NCBI RefSeq assembly: GCF_900316465.1
Contig: NZ_ONDD01000016.1
Location: 8,358 to 72,357 of the forward strand
Direction of reading: 5' to 3'
Source: an uncultured Fibrobacter sp.
Lineage (GTDB): Bacteria; Fibrobacterota; Fibrobacteria; Fibrobacterales; Fibrobacteraceae
Length of the DNA stretch: 64,000 nucleotides
The notes under the pieces are model-generated. The model did not search any database, was not told the DNA's origin, and saw only the letters and a program-made list of their open reading frames with translations. Positions 59,847 to 64,000 of this stretch are shown here, one piece after another. The position numbers were made by a program, and so were the translations under genes. Positions within the stretch are counted from its first letter, which is position 1. The number at the start of each line of letters is the position of its first letter.

Positions 59847-61640
59847 TTACTTAGCCGGGCAGCCTTCGACAGTTTCGAACTTGCCCTTGTTCACGGTCAC
59901 GATCTTGGTGTTCATGTTCATGCCGCGCTTGAACTTGATTTCACCGTACACGCCCTGGAAGTTCGCGGTGTAGTTGATCAGGTTCGTGAGGCTGTTCGGG
60001 TTCTTGGCCATGGAGCTGAACACGATGTTGGCGGCGTCGTAGCTGAGTCCGCTGACTCGGTCTTCGCCGGGTTCTGCACCCCAGCGTTCCTTGAAGTCGC
60101 TCACGAACTTCTTGAGGCCGTCGTTGTTGCCGCCCATGTCCATGGCGGGCACGCTAAAGTAGGAGCTGTCGACCTGGCGCTTGCCCTGGATCAGGAGCTC
60201 GCGGCCATACCAGCCGGAGGCGCCGAGCAGCACGCCCGAAATCTTGTTGAAGGCCACCTGGCCTGCCATGAGGCCGGCGTCACCCGGGTTCGTCGCCGGA
60301 ATGAAGATGCCCGGAATGTTGAACGTGGAGTCCTGCATGTAGAAGCGGCGTTCCTTGGCGTTCACGGCGTCGAGGTCAGAGGCACCGCGGGCAATGTTCT
60401 GGCGGCGGTTGATCTGCTTGAAGCGCACATCGCGAAGCAGGCTGAATTCGGTCTTGTAGTCGGGGCGGCCTTCTTCGTAGTTGCGGAAGGCGATCACGGA
60501 GCCGCCGCGACGTTCCACGGCGGTAGTAAAGCTCTGCGACATCGAGGCGCCATAGCCACCGAGCGGGCTCAAGATGGCGTATTCGCGGATGTTCAGGCAC
60601 TTGGTGGCGAAGTCGGCGATGCTTCTGGCGAGGTTATCCATGGTGATGTTCACCTGGAAAATGTTCGGGCCCATCTTGGCGATACCGTCGTCGGTAGCGG
60701 TCGGGGTGAGCATCGGGATGTTCTGGAAGTTGCTACCGAGCCAGGCGGCAACGGTTGCGGCCGGGGCACTCATGATGGGGCCGATGATGGCCACAATGCT
60801 GTCCTGGTTAATGGCCTGCTGCGTACGCAAAAGCGCCTGGGCGGCGTCAGCACGGGTATCGGCCACGCGCAGGTTCACCTTGCCCTTGAGTCCGGCCTTT
60901 TCGTGGGCAAGAATCACGCCCTGAATAGCCGCCGCGCCAAATTCGGCGTAGTCGCCAGAAAGGGGGGCGAGCACCAAGACCGTCGGCATACCGGCGCCGC
61001 GGTCTTCCAAGGATTCAAGCCCCTTCTCGGCGGTGTTGGAGAGGTTTTCGGCTACCCCACCTGCCACAACCTTCTTGTACCAGTAACGGGCTGCCTTGTA
61101 ACGCTTGGAGTTCTGGCATTCGCGGCCGATCTGCAGCTGCATCCAGCCCACGATGTCCTTATCGACCGGGTACTTTTCCAAAAGGGCCTGCAACTGGTCG
61201 GCAGTCAAGAGAGAGGCGGCCAACGTCTGGATGGCGACATCCTTGGTGCGGCTGCGGGCGGCTGGGTTCTTGGAGTAGGCCAGAATGCGGAGCATGGCTT
61301 CTACACCTTCGTAGACATTCCCCTTTTCAACCAGCACGATGGCGTTAGCCAGTTCCATACGTTCACGGTAAACCGTGTTCACGTAGTATTCCAGGAATCG
61401 GGAAGAAAGCTTCAGGGCTTCGTCGCGCTTGTGTTCGCGCAAGTAGCATTCCGTGAGCATCACGGCGGCCTTTTCGCCCGAGGACTTGCGGAAGCTTGAC
61501 TTGTAGACCTTCTGGAGCGGGGCAATCGCCTCGGCACACTGGCCGTTCTGGATTAAGTTCTTTGCCTCACGAATTTCGTCCTGGGCAAAAGCGGAAGCGG
61601 CAAGCATTGCCACCAAAGCAAAGGGTAAAAGACGTTTCAT
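59847..61640 (-). CDS. TPR plus Peripla_BP_6 (LpoA/amino-acid-receptor-like) secreted protein
   Basis: 597 residues from ATG 61640; an upstream frame to 61772 overlaps the preceding gene and is rejected. Signal peptide MKRLLPFALVAMLAASAFA. Residues about 22-200 are helical TPR-like repeats (EAKNLIQNGQCAEAIAPLQKVYK, LTECYLREHKRDEALKLSSRFLEYYV). Residues about 215-590 are a type I periplasmic-binding fold (VLVLAPLSGDYAEFGAAAIQGVILAHEKAGL, IVAIIGPIMSAPAATVAAWLGSN, IPMLTPTATDDGIA, VSGLSYDAANIVF). That combination is found in LpoA, an outer-membrane activator of penicillin-binding proteins, and in ABC amino-acid receptors. It starts 1 bp after the nucleotidyltransferase-like gene. Confidence 0.82.
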   Translation of the reverse strand: MKRLLPFALVAMLAASAFAQDEIREAKNLIQNGQCAEAIAPLQKVYKSSFRKSSGEKAAVMLTECYLREHKRDEALKLSSRFLEYYVNTVYRERMELANAIVLVEKGNVYEGVEAMLRILAYSKNPAARSRTKDVAIQTLAASLLTADQLQALLEKYPVDKDIVGWMQLQIGRECQNSKRYKAARYWYKKVVAGGVAENLSNTAEKGLESLEDRGAGMPTVLVLAPLSGDYAEFGAAAIQGVILAHEKAGLKGKVNLRVADTRADAAQALLRTQQAINQDSIVAIIGPIMSAPAATVAAWLGSNFQNIPMLTPTATDDGIAKMGPNIFQVNITMDNLARSIADFATKCLNIREYAILSPLGGYGASMSQSFTTAVERRGGSVIAFRNYEEGRPDYKTEFSLLRDVRFKQINRRQNIARGASDLDAVNAKERRFYMQDSTFNIPGIFIPATNPGDAGLMAGQVAFNKISGVLLGASGWYGRELLIQGKRQVDSSYFSVPAMDMGGNNDGLKKFVSDFKERWGAEPGEDRVSGLSYDAANIVFSSMAKNPNSLTNLINYTANFQGVYGEIKFKRGMNMNTKIVTVNKGKFETVEGCPAK

Positions 61641-61641
61641 A

Positions 61642-61956
61642 CTAGGATTCCGCAGCGGCTTGAACCACGTCGTGTTCTTTCTTGATTTGTTTTTGGAGAG
61701 ATTCGGGGAGCTTAGCCCAGTCCATGACATCGACCCGGAACGGGAGTCCGCTATCGACAAAAGCCTTTTCAACAGCGGTCATCGCCTCGAAAGAAAGGGG
61801 ACTTTCTGAAATAACCACCAATTCCAGTTCCGTATCGGGCGTGAGATCCACTCCCGTGACACGGGCTCCATGCGCCCAAACTTCGAGCCCTTCGAAATGG
61901 AGGGCCAAGATCCTCTGGACCTTTTCCAAATGATCTGATTCAATACATAAAGCCAT
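61642..61956 (-). CDS. Degenerate nucleotidyltransferase-domain (MNT-like) protein
   Basis: 104 residues, about the length of stand-alone MNT domains. The strand-loop region reads VWAHGARVTGVDLTPDTELELVV, where active enzymes have FGSRARG then SD-x-DL. Thus Gly-Ser is Gly-Ala and both metal Asp are replaced by Glu (TELEL). The third carboxylate is kept in PFRVDVMDW. The end resembles family members too (LPESLQKQIKKEHDVV). Either a weakened nucleotidyltransferase or a pseudoenzyme. No HEPN partner gene is adjacent. Translationally coupled to the Peripla_BP_6/TPR gene, with the stop and next ATG 1 bp apart. Confidence 0.7.
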   Translation of the reverse strand: MALCIESDHLEKVQRILALHFEGLEVWAHGARVTGVDLTPDTELELVVISESPLSFEAMTAVEKAFVDSGLPFRVDVMDWAKLPESLQKQIKKEHDVVQAAAES

Positions 61957-61993
61957 ACGGGGTCAAATATAGTTAACTCAAAAAAAGTTTTGC

Positions 61994-61999
61994 TATTAT
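61994..61999 (+). promoter_or_regulatory. -10-like TATTAT, six bases before the metallophosphoesterase start
   Basis: TATTAT, 6 nt, ATG 62006; no Shine-Dalgarno. TTAACT at 61973-61978 is a weak -35 candidate. Confidence 0.35.
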
Positions 62000-62005
62000 T
62001 GAAAC

Positions 62006-63265
62006 ATGATTGCGTTCCTATTTATACTGCTTATCGGCCTTGCGCTGATTTATATTAACGTCAGCAGCGTCGCCAAAGATAAAACAGGTAAAATTATCGG
62101 CGCAGCCGTGCTGTTCGTGCTCTTTTTGGGCATGTTCTTGCGCTCTACACTGATCGGTAGTTTAATTGTCACCTTTTTTGCGGTCTGGCTCCCGAACTCT
62201 CTAATTCTTTACATTCCCTGGACGCTCTACAGAATCGGTTACTACTTTACGCAGCCGCATCACCTGAGCCGCCACCTGGTACGCCGCGTAAGCCGCTACC
62301 TGCTCGGAATCACATGCGCATTCACGTTCATATTCATCGGCTACGGCATGCAGCACAACGATGAATACAAGACGAACTTGCTTACTATCGACTTGCCGGG
62401 CGTTTACACCGAAAGCTTTACCGCCATATTCTTTAGCGACATTCACGTAGACCCGCTGTTCAAGGCCCAAAAGCTTGAACGCCTTATTGCACAAGTCGAT
62501 TCCATCAAGCCCGACTACTTGTTATTCGGCGGTGACCTCGCAGATATTACCACCGAAAAGATGGACCACGCGGGTTACGATAGTTTGTTCAAAAAACTGA
62601 CCGCCGGAGCGAAAGTGGCGGCAGTTGCCATCAACGGAAATCACGAAGCGTTCATGGCGAACTCGGACAACAGCCCCGAAGAATGGATGCGCAAGGTAGG
62701 CTTCGTGGTGCTCGACGATTCTACCGCATGCCTGGGCGGCGTCTGCTTTACGGGCCGCACCGACTTTACGGTTGCCCGCAGCAGGGACACCGAACGCAAA
62801 CCGCTTAGCGAACTCATTCCCGATTCTATAAAGATCGTGGAACACCCCAAGGATTCTACGGACTCGCTCGCCGACACCACTAAGGTAGCCGACTCTCAAG
62901 CGAGCGCAGCCACCGTGCAAGATTCAACCGCAGATTCGGCAGTTGTCGCTACCGTTACTTACGACACAATTCCACTTTACCGCCCGTGGATTCTCTTGGA
63001 CCACCAGCCCAAGGGAATCGAAAAAACTCACGCCGGAAGGCTCCCGGACTTTGCGCTTTCGGGCCACACCCATGACGGGCAATTCTTCCCCATTACCTTC
63101 ATTATCGACTACGTGTGGAAACTCGCCTACGGCAAGGGCGCGCTCAGCGGCGTGCTCTGGCTCGTGAGCTCCGGCTTCGATTGCTGGGGCCCGCCCGTCC
63201 GCTTAGGGAGCGATTCCGAAATCTGGGTCATCAAATTCAAGGCGAAAAACCAAGAAAATCAGTAA
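62006..63265 (+). CDS. Membrane-anchored calcineurin-like metallophosphoesterase
   Basis: 419 residues. Three to four N-terminal membrane helices (about 1-20, 30-70, 98-116), then a YkuE/YaeI-type phosphoesterase on the outer face. Metal motifs: FFSDIHVD (DxH), GGDLAD (GDxxD), INGNHEAF (GNHE), LLDHQP and SGHTHDGQFFP (GHxH), all intact. A Ser/Thr/Asp/Ala-rich insert (about 290-320, STDSLADTTK...) interrupts the domain between GNHE and LDHQP and is unusual. Relatives hydrolyse UDP-diacylglucosamine-like or other phosphodiesters. No ribosome site; TATTAT lies 6 nt before ATG. Confidence 0.88.
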   Translation: MIAFLFILLIGLALIYINVSSVAKDKTGKIIGAAVLFVLFLGMFLRSTLIGSLIVTFFAVWLPNSLILYIPWTLYRIGYYFTQPHHLSRHLVRRVSRYLLGITCAFTFIFIGYGMQHNDEYKTNLLTIDLPGVYTESFTAIFFSDIHVDPLFKAQKLERLIAQVDSIKPDYLLFGGDLADITTEKMDHAGYDSLFKKLTAGAKVAAVAINGNHEAFMANSDNSPEEWMRKVGFVVLDDSTACLGGVCFTGRTDFTVARSRDTERKPLSELIPDSIKIVEHPKDSTDSLADTTKVADSQASAATVQDSTADSAVVATVTYDTIPLYRPWILLDHQPKGIEKTHAGRLPDFALSGHTHDGQFFPITFIIDYVWKLAYGKGALSGVLWLVSSGFDCWGPPVRLGSDSEIWVIKFKAKNQENQ

Positions 63266-63272
63266 AAACTTC

Positions 63273-63298
63273 AAAAGCGCCAAACAAGGCGCTTTTTG
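63273..63298 (+). terminator. Intrinsic terminator of the metallophosphoesterase gene
   Basis: AAAAGCGCC/GGCGCTTTT (63273-63281 and 63288-63296), loop AAACAA, with T's continuing. Confidence 0.8.
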
Positions 63299-63438
63299 AT
63301 ATTAAAAGAATTGTGACGATTGATTATTAGAATGGCACGATTAAAAAAGTTGTTAGCACATTTTTTTCATTCTTTAATCCTTGATACAACGAATGCTATG
63401 GCGAGCAGCATTAAAAAAAACTCCCATTTTTCCCTATA

Positions 63439-64000
63439 TCAATCTCTAATGCATCGAATTGTGTAGTAACTGCCACCACTATAGAAATATCCTATCTTTC
63501 TACCAAACGAGACAATATAATTACCCGTTTCATATATCGCTGTAGCGGAAAGAAAAAATGCAGAATTTTCCTCTCCCGAGCTTTCATAAGAAAAGTATCC
63601 TGCAGGTAACACGGAAAAGCCACATGCATCTATTCCCGCTCCCCAGTTGCTATTTTCCCAACCATTTTCGGACTTTAATCTTGATGCAACAGCCATTGAA
63701 TCAGTTCCACCCATATACGACTGCAAAAGTTCCCATTCAGCCAATTTAGGCAAGTGCCAGCCGGGCGGACACACAGAATCAATAAAGTCCCAATTTATGG
63801 TATCACGCCCTGTATTCCGATCCTGCCAAGTATACCTATACAATCTGCCATACAGTTCACACTTCGACTCATCCTTGCCTTGGCAAATACTGCCCACAGC
63901 ATTGTAGTTCAAGTTTTCGGCCATCCATACTTGGTCACCGATAGTCGTGTACTTATATTCCTGACCATCACGCTCGTCTACAAACGTGCCACGGTTCGGC
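63439..64000 (-). CDS. FISUMP-domain protein, 5' end beyond the window
   Basis: The frame runs off the right edge; 186 codons are visible. The domain begins near the edge with VDERDGQEYKYTTIGDQVWMAENLNYN, then CELYGRLYRYTWQD, SVCPPGWHLPKLAEWELL, GFSVLPAGYFSY, AFFLSATAIY and YTIRCIRD at the C-terminus. All hallmarks of the Fibrobacter paralogous domain are present. The lipoprotein signal and linker must lie outside. AT-rich like the 47-kb copy. Confidence 0.88.
   Translation of the reverse strand, partial: PNRGTFVDERDGQEYKYTTIGDQVWMAENLNYNAVGSICQGKDESKCELYGRLYRYTWQDRNTGRDTINWDFIDSVCPPGWHLPKLAEWELLQSYMGGTDSMAVASRLKSENGWENSNWGAGIDACGFSVLPAGYFSYESSGEENSAFFLSATAIYETGNYIVSFGRKIGYFYSGGSYYTIRCIRD

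Noticed and set aside
59847..61772. Longer start at 61772 for the Peripla_BP_6/TPR protein
   Set aside because: It would overlap the nucleotidyltransferase-like gene by 131 bp and hide a clear signal peptide that begins at 61640.
1..64000. rRNA, tRNA, transposase or prophage genes
   Set aside because: No cloverleaf, rRNA core sequence, transposase DDE motif, integrase or phage structural gene was recognised on either strand by eye; a tRNA scan was not possible.

Overview
The window reads as Fibrobacter chromosome (F. succinogenes or a close relative). The strongest pointer is five copies of the Fibrobacter succinogenes major paralogous (FISUMP) domain. Supporting signs are many SSSS- or PT-linker lipoproteins with a GDD or S after the lipobox Cys, a fibre-degrading enzyme set (GH10, GH11, two GH45), a DcuB-type C4-dicarboxylate carrier suited to succinate export, a PorV-like protein, and T9SS-like C-terminal domains. 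No rRNA, tRNA, CRISPR array or insertion sequence was recognised.

Layout. 1-3.6 kb: an AT-richer accessory patch with a left-truncated UvrD-type helicase facing a PLD-family nuclease, a possible small RNA, and a hicB antitoxin behind a 19-codon hicA remnant. 3.6-10.3 kb: GNAT, cupin, AraC-type regulator, two beta-barrel proteins, an SGNH hydrolase and MurJ. 10.3-17.2 kb: a minus-strand block with a PDZ secreted protein, a small lipoprotein, a 1170-residue papain-like secreted protein, and a phosphohexomutase. 17.3-29.6 kb: xylanases GH10 and GH11, three FISUMP lipoproteins, rubrerythrin, DcuB, a DXS-like enzyme and a DUF4434-like secreted protein. 29.7-33.2 kb: aspartate kinase, a receiver-less sigma-54 activator and the PorV-like barrel. 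33.3-46.9 kb: a three-gene operon around a 4003-residue secreted protein that opens with a lipase-like alpha/beta-hydrolase domain and ends in LamG, carbohydrate-binding-like and sorting-like domains. 47.1-49.9 kb: a tightly packed five-gene envelope operon. 50-53 kb: tandem GH45 endoglucanase lipoproteins. 53.2-64 kb: purM, a cNMP-binding/DUF4388 protein, a FecB/BtuF-like lipoprotein, an outer-membrane barrel, a NYN-domain protein, a TPR protein, a 447-bp intergenic region with DnaA-box-like 9-mers, a small acidic protein, a Peripla_BP_6/TPR protein coupled to a degenerate nucleotidyltransferase, a membrane metallophosphoesterase, and a FISUMP gene cut by the right edge.

How it fits together: most of the window serves the cell surface of an anaerobic plant-fibre degrader. 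Secreted or lipid-anchored xylanases and endoglucanases attack plant wall, FISUMP lipoproteins sit beside them, T9SS-like tails plus a PorV-like protein suggest a type IX route for some cargo, and DcuB would move succinate/fumarate. Promoters look like TATATT or TATCTT -10 boxes. Some genes have strong Shine-Dalgarno leaders (GGAGG or AAGGA). At least eight have the -10-like hexamer only 6-7 nt before ATG with little or no Shine-Dalgarno, suggesting leaderless mRNAs.

Limits: all identifications come from reading motifs by eye. No database, profile or folding program was run, and residue positions in very long proteins are approximate.
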